Assembly (NCBI GenBank): GCA_020636435.1
Contig: JACJXX010000002.1
Location: 1,488,001-1,552,000 of the forward strand
From: Lewinellaceae bacterium
GTDB taxonomy: Bacteria > Bacteroidota > Bacteroidia > Chitinophagales > Saprospiraceae
DNA: 64,000 bases
Direction of reading: 5' to 3'
This document shows, piece by piece, positions 19,101-25,705 of this stretch. The number at the start of each line of letters is the position of its first letter. The stretch's first letter is position 1. Under the pieces are notes generated by a model. It made no database searches and was not told the origin of the DNA. It worked only from the letters and a program-made list of their open reading frames with translations. A program made the position numbers and the translations under genes.

Positions 19101-21900
19101 CGAAAACGGCAACGAAGACAAGTGTACGGCAACCGTTACGGTAGAGAGCCTGGTGGAAGACAACACCGACCCGGTAGCCCGATGCGAAGATGCCACCGTC
19201 CATTTAGACAATGACGGCGAAGGGGACATTGACGTTTCCGACATCGACGACGGCTCCTACGACAACTGCCGCATTGCCTCCTTGTCTCTGAGCAAGCGCA
19301 ATTTCGACTGCGACGACATCGGCGAGAACACAGTGACGCTTACCGTCATCGACATCAGCGGCAATGATTCGGAATGCACGGCAACCGTTACCGTGGAAGA
19401 CAACCGCGATCCGGATGCGGACTGCCGGGACATCACCGTCCAGCTGGGCGCAGGCGGAAGCGCCTCTATTTCGCCGCTCGACGTCGACGGCGGTTCGTCT
19501 GACAACTGCGGCATCGAAGCCAGGAGATTAAGCCAGGAACGTTTTACCTGCAGCGATTTGGGGGCAAACAACATCAGGCTGACCATTATCGACGAAAGCG
19601 GGAACGACGGCTGGTGCACAGCAACCGTTACGGTCGAGGCTCCGCCGGTGGCGCCCATCTTATATGTCGACGCTTCAGCCTCTTCCGGCAGAGACGGTAG
19701 CAGCTGGAACCAGGCTTACGACGACCTCCAGGACGCGCTGGGACTGGCCTGCGGGTGCGCCAGCGGCAACACCCAAATATGGGTGGCCGACGGCACCTAC
19801 ACCCCCAGCCAAAGGGTAGACTTCAACAACAACGGAGAAGACGAAGCCCGCGAAGCTGTTTTCCAACTGTGCGACGGGGTCGCCGTTTTCGGAGGCTTCG
19901 AAGGCCAGCCCGGCACGGAGGGCGACTTTAGCGTGCGCAACCCTGCCGCCTTTGTGTCCATCCTCAGCGGCGACCGCAACGGCAACGACCAGGATACGGA
20001 CAACGACGGCCTGGCCGACGACAACCTGGGCGACAACGCCTACCATGTCGTCTCGGGCAGCAATACCGGGCCCGGCGCCATCCTCGACGGGTTTACCGTT
20101 ACCGGCGGCAGGGCCAGCGGCTCGGGCATCAACGAAGTGGGCGGCGGGATGCTGAACTTCAACGGCAGCCCCAGCGTGGCCAACTGCGTTTTTGCCGCCA
20201 ACACGGCAGAAAGCTCCGGCGGCGGGATGGCCAATTTTGGCGGCAGCCCCAACCTGTACGACTGCATTTTCTCCAACAATACGGCAAACCAGGGAGGCGG
20301 GATGTACAACTCGTCCGCCGACCCCTACCTGGGCAACTGCCTCTTTGCCGGCAACGTGGCCGAAAGCACTGGCGGAGGGATGGCCAACCGGAATTCAGAA
20401 CCCGAACTGGCCAACAACACCTTTTCCGGCAATGCGGCCGGCTACCGCGGAGGGGCCCTCTACAATTCCGGCTCCTCCCCTGAGCTGCTCAACTGCATTC
20501 TGTGGAACAACCTGGCGGACGGCGACACCCAAAGCAGCAACGCTTCCATTTACAACCAAACCGGGTCCGCGCCCCGCATAGCCTTCAGCCTCGTCGCCAA
20601 TTCCGGCGGCAGCGGCGGCTGGGATGCGGCCCTGGGCGTGGACGACGGGGACAATATCGATACGGACCCGCTGTTCTTCTTGCCCCTCAACCCGGCTAAC
20701 GCCCCTGCTACCTTCGGCGACGTGCACCTCCAGCCCGCCTCCCCTGCCATCGACGCGGGCGCCAACAACGGCGCCACGCCTGCTGGCCTGGACGGCAACC
20801 CCCGCCCCATGGACGGCGATAACGACAACGTGCCCGACGCCGACATGGGCGTGTACGAATACCCGGGAACCTGCCCGGCGCCGATAGCTCAGTGCCAGGA
20901 CATCTTTGTGCAAATTGGAGTCAACGGCCTGGCCACTGTGGATGCCAGCCAGCTGGACGGCGGCAGCAGCGGCTGCGCGCCCTTTTCCTTCACGGCAGGC
21001 GGGCAGGCCACGCTGAGTTTCGGCTGCGGCGACATCGGGCCCAACGGCCTGATCCTTGAGGTAACTGATGCTTTCAACGCCAGCGACGCCTGTGCCGTTA
21101 CCGTAACCGTAGAGGACGGCCTGGGCGTTTGCCCCTGCACCCTGCCCGGCGACGACCAGGACATGGACGGCATCTGCGACGGCGTCGACAACTGCCCGTC
21201 CACCTACAACCCCCTCCAATACGACACAGACCAGGACGGCACCGGCGACGCCTGCAGCCAGTCCGTGTGCCTCGACATTGGGATCGCTATCCTTATCAAC
21301 TACACCGAAGGGCTGAACCTCGACGCCCGGGCGGAAAGGGCGATAACCGCCCGGCTGGGCTGGGCAGCGTTGAGGTTCTGCGCTGGCAGCAGCGACGCCT
21401 CGGTGATAGCTGTCCTCGACAATTTAACCGCCTACCTGCAATCTGAAAGCGGCGACGACATCCCGGCGGGCGAAGCGGTCTACCTCCTCGATCAGGTGGA
21501 TAGGCTGTCCATACTGATCCAGGCCGGCATGGCCGAATGTTGTTCGCCTGTGCCTCCCGCTCCATTGGCCGGCGAGGGCGCCGGCGCCCTGCCGTCGGAC
21601 AACTGGCTGGAGCTGGAACCCATGGAAGGGCCTTCCATGGATGTATTCCCCAACCCGTTCAGCAGCCAGGCTACCGTCCGCTTCTTCCTGCCTCAGGAAG
21701 GGAGGGCCAGCCTGGAGGTGTTCAACCTGCAGGGGCAGCGCCTGGGGATTTTGGCAGCCGGCGCCTTTGACGCGGGCAGCCAGGAGGTGTCCTGGGATGG
21801 CAGCGCGGATGGGGGCAAAGCCCTGGAGAGCGGGGTGTACCTCCTTCGCTTAATCACAGAGGATGGGATATTGGCGAAGCGGGTGAGTTTTGTGAGGTGA
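13198..21900 (+). CDS. Giant modular secreted protein with type IX secretion sorting domain
   Basis: 2900 residues. Signal peptide 1-32 (ending SAHAQ). Then a right-handed beta-helix opening VNPSGTCAGTPCYMTISAAV (about 32-350), beta-sandwich linkers, a LamG/jelly-roll-like module (about 690-915) and a propeller-like region with MEFDPATGLIYAAC (about 1078-1342). Two copies of a CxVxWYD...FDPVAANExDP...FFAEC module flank a Rossmann-like insertion beginning ISVLVVGNVVLP (about 1441-1660). An HYR domain (1824-1905) is followed by three cysteine modules with CRDI and SPxDIDxGSSDxCGIE. A second, Pmp-like beta-helix has GGG repeats (about 2150-2545) and ends in PAIDAGANNG. The protein closes with one more cysteine module, a TSP3 stretch DDQDMDGICDGVDNCP, and a T9SS type A domain (about 2815-2900, VFPNPFSSQATVRF). 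It is probably a surface adhesin or matrix protein. The gene is bracketed by direct copies of element A. Confidence 0.93.
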   Translation: MKKRTSTFQNPFFCAFLLTGLLLMLGLSAHAQVDRFVNPSGTCAGTPCYMTISAAVAAAAANDVIEVEDGTYNENVTISQALTLQSANGRSVTTIVGSDSGPAGTILINSGTSGVTIDGFTIVGFDNVLNGAIEYAAVYLRGAVTNTTIKNNEIVANGEAGLLSEYNAAIDNILIDNNIFSGITYNLSLDGGLPGECGFATQFDNPNTNVPRQLVVMGGGGGVTNSMNVTFTNNQVIGKAGDASAVPCNSPLDEQGNTLVTIDVINATITGNSFTGMTTRFASMLRTRGINTTISNNDFDGTNIGPVVAYVCIDANALDGATPSDLDGVQADNTFDPESFVNLPALCIYKCTPPAGFNQVVFNQDNCYGETDAGLRGLEVGPAPGADEVGFWRILEFIPGPGSDLSSFAPAPGGTGTGGPFSNADNASTSAEFEISADGSTFTPVASPTGASGNPLYGTYVLEVVVRNTVSGCESDAFGPLEKVMAACDGSFVTAAPCGCLDNATTLSNGQFSQLFTVEALPGQTINATAASGLYTTGSPAPPAAPTSLTVPTAFTETATPGTVAGTVVYELQAIHVDGDGYTLEVSDGTSTASVSNTCYYPNPQILGLAGQYDDTDPAVPLSGQADRGDGGGLVGADSESFDILDSEGNILVADATEFDPSALCAGTYTVKYTFDAEELTSSIVHEQGFEDPGFAMGGDDWNANGSNVTREVSGANSGASGASITSADGAAHAAVAPASAGAAFTRLGGYSSSFGNGFRTSLDVYLDLADPAVAADTYGWDLSSAVSDPAGAHRRDFIFHTASNASGEILVAGSNNTNFTRRNDLASINHYTVTTSGWYTFEWIFRDAGGGVLAVDLNLKDAAGTILWTETRSDPSDIIGSTVGGNRYIWFTFTETSYLPIDNTLLEYDADGFPGCTQMVTQEVTVASTIEAFSVMLMACPSTPGGNSADFTLTDAEDPDAPSNGGSIFDINIDVDGDGSPGTTPPISVSYHPSAPDAANDQNEITDVPFNSTSTVIYARVENTTTGCAQVRPIRLVVNDSPEAPEAEGAEMCQGDGANPPLTASCTAPPNITDILLGFYQEVPGPDELSALLVLDPGTGLAFPFGSIGYERCTNMEFDPATGLIYAACERNDGSDQRVLLTFDILGPALVELGPISGPDLQDPSGMDIPVFDLAFTASGDLYLTSFSNNACVALFAVDKQTGAVSLVGDPNVGTATCAPGNAFDIDAAGQGWHTNVDDSPLGGDGTLYSLDTGTGVSTPAAPLSYVGFPPSAFGGYILTSMDIDPATGAAYVTVADGGGAFGISYLGVLDLATGVVAFVGPPVSAFILPGLNGIAFASFTDNPSCQVKWYDENGMQVGTGDTFDPVAANEVDPNMPGVYSFFAECTCDNGCPSARTEATFTVYAPEPPTVENAWICADETLTALPPGEGLMAECMVDPISVLVVGNVVLPVPGFMADIQSKLISDPRFSTVDVHDITLLGVPTLAQLQNYDAVLAFVDGANPPAAYGTVLKDYADAGGAIVNMASSNIINNVANYALSGTWPGSPYPLITTGGSASGTATLGTVYDAAHPTMQGVASFNGGTFSGRNNTNTLIGGATRIADWSDGNPLVVVGEGLGPNSVRRAALNFYPPSSDVFAGLLWNSSTDGALLMANALYWVANPAVCEVIWYDGSDNVVGMGEVFDPVAANELDPGVPGDYSFFAECSCNGCASARTEAIFTVRPIPVVQPVADIMACPGAAVGDILLTSLPADVNTTFDWTVSDASDVINLADGAMGSAGGPNPAISGITANNASGTATISVTATLNGCQGDPIIITIMVGDGEMPVISGCPGNINLNTDAGLCTAVATWIPPTANDNCDGPLMPSGNYAPGAVFPVGMTMVTYNVSDAAGNAATPCSFTVTVRDKEDPEARCRDIDIVLGPDGTASISPGDIDNGSSDACGIESLSLSQEDFTCGDVGANSIRLTVTDENGNEDKCTATVTVESLVEDNTDPVARCEDATVHLDNDGEGDIDVSDIDDGSYDNCRIASLSLSKRNFDCDDIGENTVTLTVIDISGNDSECTATVTVEDNRDPDADCRDITVQLGAGGSASISPLDVDGGSSDNCGIEARRLSQERFTCSDLGANNIRLTIIDESGNDGWCTATVTVEAPPVAPILYVDASASSGRDGSSWNQAYDDLQDALGLACGCASGNTQIWVADGTYTPSQRVDFNNNGEDEAREAVFQLCDGVAVFGGFEGQPGTEGDFSVRNPAAFVSILSGDRNGNDQDTDNDGLADDNLGDNAYHVVSGSNTGPGAILDGFTVTGGRASGSGINEVGGGMLNFNGSPSVANCVFAANTAESSGGGMANFGGSPNLYDCIFSNNTANQGGGMYNSSADPYLGNCLFAGNVAESTGGGMANRNSEPELANNTFSGNAAGYRGGALYNSGSSPELLNCILWNNLADGDTQSSNASIYNQTGSAPRIAFSLVANSGGSGGWDAALGVDDGDNIDTDPLFFLPLNPANAPATFGDVHLQPASPAIDAGANNGATPAGLDGNPRPMDGDNDNVPDADMGVYEYPGTCPAPIAQCQDIFVQIGVNGLATVDASQLDGGSSGCAPFSFTAGGQATLSFGCGDIGPNGLILEVTDAFNASDACAVTVTVEDGLGVCPCTLPGDDQDMDGICDGVDNCPSTYNPLQYDTDQDGTGDACSQSVCLDIGIAILINYTEGLNLDARAERAITARLGWAALRFCAGSSDASVIAVLDNLTAYLQSESGDDIPAGEAVYLLDQVDRLSILIQAGMAECCSPVPPAPLAGEGAGALPSDNWLELEPMEGPSMDVFPNPFSSQATVRFFLPQEGRASLEVFNLQGQRLGILAAGAFDAGSQEVSWDGSADGGKALESGVYLLRLITEDGILAKRVSFVR

Positions 21901-21904
21901 GGCA

Positions 21905-22107
21905 TACTACTTTGTTAACTTAACAGGAGCGCGGGCCTCCAGGCCCGCGAGGGCTGCCTCGGGCAGCCCATAACAAGGCAATATCATGCTAAAAACCTGT
22001 TTAAAGCAGGTTTATGCGGGCCTGGAGAGCCTGCCCCGTACCCAAAGGGTCGGGGCCCGCGCTCCAGGCACTTCGGCCATGCGAGATTTTAAGTTAACAA
22101 AGTAGTA
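21905..22107. repeat. 203-bp inverted-repeat element, family A, copy 2
   Basis: It has the same 19-bp terminal inverted repeats and the same orientation as copy 1, with two base differences by eye (a to c and c to t in the middle third). It begins four bases after the stop codon of the giant gene and separates that gene from its likely terminator at 22129. Confidence 0.92.
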
Positions 22108-22128
22108 ATAAAGTGAGAATACTGAATA

Positions 22129-22164
22129 GCAAAACCTCCTCTGATGTTGAGGAGGTTTTGCTTT
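22129..22164 (+). terminator. Intrinsic terminator behind the giant secreted-protein gene
   Basis: A 13-bp perfect stem, GCAAAACCTCCTC/GAGGAGGTTTTGC, with a 7-nt loop is followed by TTT. The A-rich 5' arm also makes it usable in the opposite direction. It now lies 229 bp from the stop codon because element A sits between them. Confidence 0.75.
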
Positions 22165-22186
22165 CCAGGTATGGCGCAATGGCCGG

Positions 22187-22399
22187 GCGCGATTCTAGTT
22201 TGTACCCCCTTATGTTTCTGGGCATGAAAACCCCCGGAATTATTCCCTCGAAGTACTGTTACATGGTTTCCCGGTTCCATTGTTGAGGCCGTAGGCTCCA
22301 TAACAGTGGAGCAAGGGGACTGTGAAACCGTGTTTTCCTGAATTTTAGGGGCATTTCCCCAACCTATCTGCTACATGGGTACAAATGGGAATTGCACCC
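22187..22399. repeat. About 213-bp element, family B, copy 1
   Basis: The ends are imperfect inverted repeats of the form GGTGCRATTC-nnn-TTTGTACCC. The interior contains CCTCGAAGTACTGTTACATGG and CATAACAGTGGAGCAAGGGG. A near-identical inverted copy is at 35244-35459. No coding capacity. Confidence 0.85.
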
Positions 22400-22492
22400 C
22401 AATGGCCTTACCTTAAAGCTTTGGCAGCCGTAGAAAGCCGCACCCTGGCGACGGCCTCTGTCACGAATCAACCAATAATCAATCAACGAACA

Positions 22493-25400
22493 TCACCCCA
22501 GCCCCCGCCATTTCTCCTCCAGTTGCGCCAGCATGCCGCTGGCCTCGTCGTCTTTCTCGTAGGGCGGTTTCCCCTCCGGCCATTCGCCGGAAGGCGCCAC
22601 TTCCCGTTCCCGCAACAGCCGGATGTATTTCTTGCGGTAGTAGGCGGATTTCAGGCTCCGGAAATGCCTGGCGATTTCCGGGCGGGGCGCTGTTGGCCTC
22701 AGGTTTTGGCGGATTTTCCGGAAGCGCGGCAGATCCTGCAAATAGTACTTAAACCCAAGGTAAGCCGTGTAAATGACGGAAATAACAGCCCAGGCCATCC
22801 CCAGGACGATGACCACGTTGTAAGCCCAGACCGCCACCTTCGAACCCAGTGGCAGGGCCTCCTCCGGAGCAGACAAAAAGCCCGCGTCCATGGACTCCAT
22901 GCGGGACATGAACAGGAGGTACAGCACCAGCAAGCTAACAATGGTTGCCATAAAACCCCTGGTTTTGGTATCTACCAGCCAGAACATATAAGAGAGGAAG
23001 GCCACCGAAACCCAGGGAATGACCACAAAAATGAACAGGGCAGCCTCCATCAGGATAACCGGAACCATCCACTGCCACCCGTCTATTCCTCCTTGAAATG
23101 GATCGAGCAGATAGAGGCCGCCCAGGATCACCACCGCCAGGAAGAGCCACTTTTCTATTTCCCGCACCTGCAAAAAACGGGCCAGCGGCCGAAAGTTGTC
23201 GGACAACTTCAATACCCTGATCTCTTTGGAGGTTGGATAGCCCAGCGATTTGGTGCGCAGGAAGTAAAAGCGCGCCAGGTGCTCGAGTACCGGCGTGCTG
23301 AGCTTGCCCAGGTAGCGGGAAGCATTGGCCAGGCCCTCCTGCAGGTAGGGGTTGGGCGTTAGGGTGAGCTTGTCGAAGATGCGCACGATCAGGCGTTCGG
23401 CCTCCTCCTGCGGCAACAGGGAGATGGATTCGATCAGGAACTTCTTGAGGATGAGGTCGTCGCCCAATTCGACGTTGAGCAGGATGAATTCGGCAAGCTC
23501 CACGCTGTAAGGCTCCAGCAGATGCTTGCGGCTGGAAAACCCATCCACCAGGAAGCGCAGGCAATTGATGGACTGGTAATACTGATCGTTGACGATGATC
23601 TTCCGCGGCTGTGCTTTTTTAAGGCGTTTTTGCCGCTCCTTTTTGCTCAGGCCCGCTTCCAGCAGCCCCGATTCGTCCGGGCTGGCTTCATAGTTCAGTT
23701 TCCGCGCCTCTTCCCAGCAATAGCGCACGGCCTCTTTGGCCTCGGCCTCTTCGGCGATCTCGCAGTAGAGCACCAGCGCATCCCGGTTGCGGGCGTCGCG
23801 GGGAATGTCTTCTATGGGCAGTTGCCTGGGGTCTTCCCTGAAATTGAGGGCGACGAAATACTCATGGAATTTGCGGTGGATGAAGCTAAAGCGCCCCTTG
23901 CCCAGGCGGGCCAGCCGCTGGTCGCGCAATAGTTTGATGGCAGCGTTCAGGGGGTAGCCCTTTAGCTGGCGGTTCAGCTCCTGCAGCTCGATGGCGAGGC
24001 CGTAGCGGGGGTCGTCGAAGAGGAAGGCCGCTATGGCCCGGGCCGTGTTGATGATGTCGTCCGGGCGGAGGCGGTACTCTTCGGCCAGCACTCCAGGGTC
24101 GAGCCGGTGGTGTATGCAGCTTTCGTAAAGGGCTAATTGGTGGGGTGGCAGTTGTTCGGCATGGTTCTTCAGGTAGTCCTTCACCAGGGAAAGGGAGAAG
24201 GGATTCTTGATCAGAGGGCGGAAGTTGTGGTGGTTGTACAGTTGTTTGATGGTATCTTCCCGAAAGCCCGCCTTTTCCAGGCTTTCGATGACCATCTCCT
24301 CCGTCAGGGGTCGGATGTGGAGGCTGATGTCGGCGGCAAAGCGCCCGCTGGGGCGCTTGAATTCCCGGGAAGCCAGCAGCAGGCGGTTGCCGCCGTCGAG
24401 GCCGTACAGGTAGATCACCTCGGAGAGCTTGTCGATCAGGGGCGAGTGCTCATAACTGTCGATGACGGCCGGCGTTTCGTCAAAGGAGTCGAACAGGAAA
24501 AAAAAGCGCCCGTTGCGGTACAGCTCCTGGTAATGGCGGCGAACGAAGGCCCGGGTGGCGGGCGGCTGCCCCTCCAGCAGGGTTTGCAAGATGAAGCGTT
24601 CGAGGCTCCCGGGGCCAGGCGGCTGGCCGGGGGTCCAGTTTTCGGCCGTGTACCAGTCGCGCAGGTTGATGTAAAGCGGTATGCGCTCCACTCCCCTGCT
24701 CCCGGGCTGCAGCAGTTTTTTAGCCAGTTCGCGCAGGGCTACGCTCTTGCCCGAACCGGGCTCGCCGATAATGAGGAAAGAGTGGGCGTTTTTGTTTTTC
24801 AGGATGGCCTTTTCCAGCGGCACCGCTTTTTTTTGAAAGCTGTTGCCTTTCTGCTGTTGCGCCAGCGCGTCGATGTGCAGGTAGTCTCCGGGGTTCCAGT
24901 GAGTCTCCCGGTCGAGGCCTTCGAGGCGGCGTTGCAGGCTGTCTTTGAAGCGCCGGACTTCCTCTGTGCCGGGCGGCAAATAACCGGTTTCGCCGGAAAC
25001 GGGCGCTGTCTCCTCTTCCGGCGGGCCAGGCGGCACGGGGCCTGTTTCATTCCGGAGGTATTTGAGCAGCCCTTCCGCCACCTTCCGGTAGGGCTGGTCG
25101 GCGCTGTCCCAGTCCCGGCTGTTGATGGGTTTACCGTCGGGCGGCAATACCTTTCTGCCCTGAAGGAGGGGGTATTCCTCCCACAGGCAGTCTCTCAGCA
25201 CCACAGCAAAGGCTTTCGCCCCGCCCTCGTCTTCCCGGTGAAGGGAATCCTCCAGCAGGCTGAAGAACTCGTCGAAATAGTCGTTGCTGATCAGGGAAAC
25301 GATGATGTCAGACTCCTGCAAAGCGCGTTGCAGGGCGGTTTCGGCCGCTTCGCCCGCCGGGATCAGGCCCCGGTGCCAGATTTGCCGGACCAGCCCCTGC

Positions 25401-25501
25401 CGCTGCAGAATGGCCAGGTGGGACAAAAGCGTAGCGGTAAGCTGTTCATCCTGCTCGGCGTGGCTGTAAATGATAACGAGCTTGTCCTTTGCTTTTTCCA
25501 C
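22493..25501 (-). CDS. TIR-NACHT STAND protein with C-terminal membrane segments
   Basis: 1002 residues from GTG at 25501. TIR domain 1-152: LVIIYSHAEQDEQL, GLVRQIWHRGLIPAG, SDIIVSLISNDYF, and the closing KPINSRDWDSADQPYRKVAEGL. Glu84 is the best candidate for the NADase glutamate, though one residue out of the usual spacing. NACHT NTPase from about 225: Walker A GEPGSGKS (246-253), Walker B FFFLFDSFDE (333-342), sensor LLLASRE near 374. A helical region (about 400-780) has no obvious leucine-rich repeats. Four hydrophobic segments follow (about 785-803, 812-850, 857-875, 892-917), then a basic tail. TIR-NACHT proteins in bacteria are NLR-like sensors, several of which defend against phage; TIR would deplete or modify NAD+. 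Membrane anchoring at the sensor end is unusual. It follows THX by 15 nt, in the same frame. Confidence 0.88.
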   Translation of the reverse strand: MEKAKDKLVIIYSHAEQDEQLTATLLSHLAILQRQGLVRQIWHRGLIPAGEAAETALQRALQESDIIVSLISNDYFDEFFSLLEDSLHREDEGGAKAFAVVLRDCLWEEYPLLQGRKVLPPDGKPINSRDWDSADQPYRKVAEGLLKYLRNETGPVPPGPPEEETAPVSGETGYLPPGTEEVRRFKDSLQRRLEGLDRETHWNPGDYLHIDALAQQQKGNSFQKKAVPLEKAILKNKNAHSFLIIGEPGSGKSVALRELAKKLLQPGSRGVERIPLYINLRDWYTAENWTPGQPPGPGSLERFILQTLLEGQPPATRAFVRRHYQELYRNGRFFFLFDSFDETPAVIDSYEHSPLIDKLSEVIYLYGLDGGNRLLLASREFKRPSGRFAADISLHIRPLTEEMVIESLEKAGFREDTIKQLYNHHNFRPLIKNPFSLSLVKDYLKNHAEQLPPHQLALYESCIHHRLDPGVLAEEYRLRPDDIINTARAIAAFLFDDPRYGLAIELQELNRQLKGYPLNAAIKLLRDQRLARLGKGRFSFIHRKFHEYFVALNFREDPRQLPIEDIPRDARNRDALVLYCEIAEEAEAKEAVRYCWEEARKLNYEASPDESGLLEAGLSKKERQKRLKKAQPRKIIVNDQYYQSINCLRFLVDGFSSRKHLLEPYSVELAEFILLNVELGDDLILKKFLIESISLLPQEEAERLIVRIFDKLTLTPNPYLQEGLANASRYLGKLSTPVLEHLARFYFLRTKSLGYPTSKEIRVLKLSDNFRPLARFLQVREIEKWLFLAVVILGGLYLLDPFQGGIDGWQWMVPVILMEAALFIFVVIPWVSVAFLSYMFWLVDTKTRGFMATIVSLLVLYLLFMSRMESMDAGFLSAPEEALPLGSKVAVWAYNVVIVLGMAWAVISVIYTAYLGFKYYLQDLPRFRKIRQNLRPTAPRPEIARHFRSLKSAYYRKKYIRLLREREVAPSGEWPEGKPPYEKDDEASGMLAQLEEKWRGLG

Positions 25502-25516
25502 CTGGCCATTGTTTAT

Positions 25517-25633
25517 TTACCCTTCCTTCTTCTTCTTCCCTTCGTCCTTTTTCTTGTCGCTCTTCGGGCGGGTATTTCCGTAAGATCCGCGCCAGATTTT
25601 ACCTTTTTTGGTTTTTTTATCTCCTTTTCCCAT
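25517..25633 (-). CDS. thx: 30S ribosomal protein THX
   Basis: 38 residues, beginning MGKGDKKTKKGKIWRGSYGN and ending in a Lys-rich tail. The GKGDKKTxKGKIxxGSYGxxRP pattern is the THX family, a very small, basic protein of the 30S head. It starts 43 bp downstream of a perfect promoter and ends 15 nt before the GTG of the TIR-NACHT gene. The two reading frames are the same, separated by one TAA and five codons. The gene is easily missed by length cut-offs. Confidence 0.9.
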   Translation of the reverse strand: MGKGDKKTKKGKIWRGSYGNTRPKSDKKKDEGKKKKEG

Positions 25634-25675
25634 TGTTGCAGATTTGGTTTGGTTAATAAATGATTATACGAGCGG

Positions 25676-25705
25676 CAAAGATAAAGGTTTTGGGAGTTTA
25701 GGCAA
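25676..25705 (-). promoter_or_regulatory. Promoter of thx and the TIR-NACHT gene (TTG-N19-TATCTTTG)
   Basis: Minus strand: TTG (25703-25705), exactly 19 nt, then TATCTTTG (25676-25683). This is a full match to the Bacteroidota housekeeping promoter TTG-N19-TAnnTTTG. The start of transcription should be near 25670, giving a leader of about 37 nt to the thx ATG. No other promoter was seen between thx and the TIR-NACHT gene. Confidence 0.8.

Noticed and set aside
25499..25519. ATG at 25509 as start of the TIR-NACHT gene
   Set aside because: It is in another reading frame; the first start in the TIR frame after the thx stop is the GTG at 25501.
24137..25663. 508-codon open frame on the plus strand opposite the TIR-NACHT gene
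   Set aside because: It mirrors the GC-rich codons of the real gene; the composition (VV, QQ, GG, FV runs) is not protein-like and no domain is visible.
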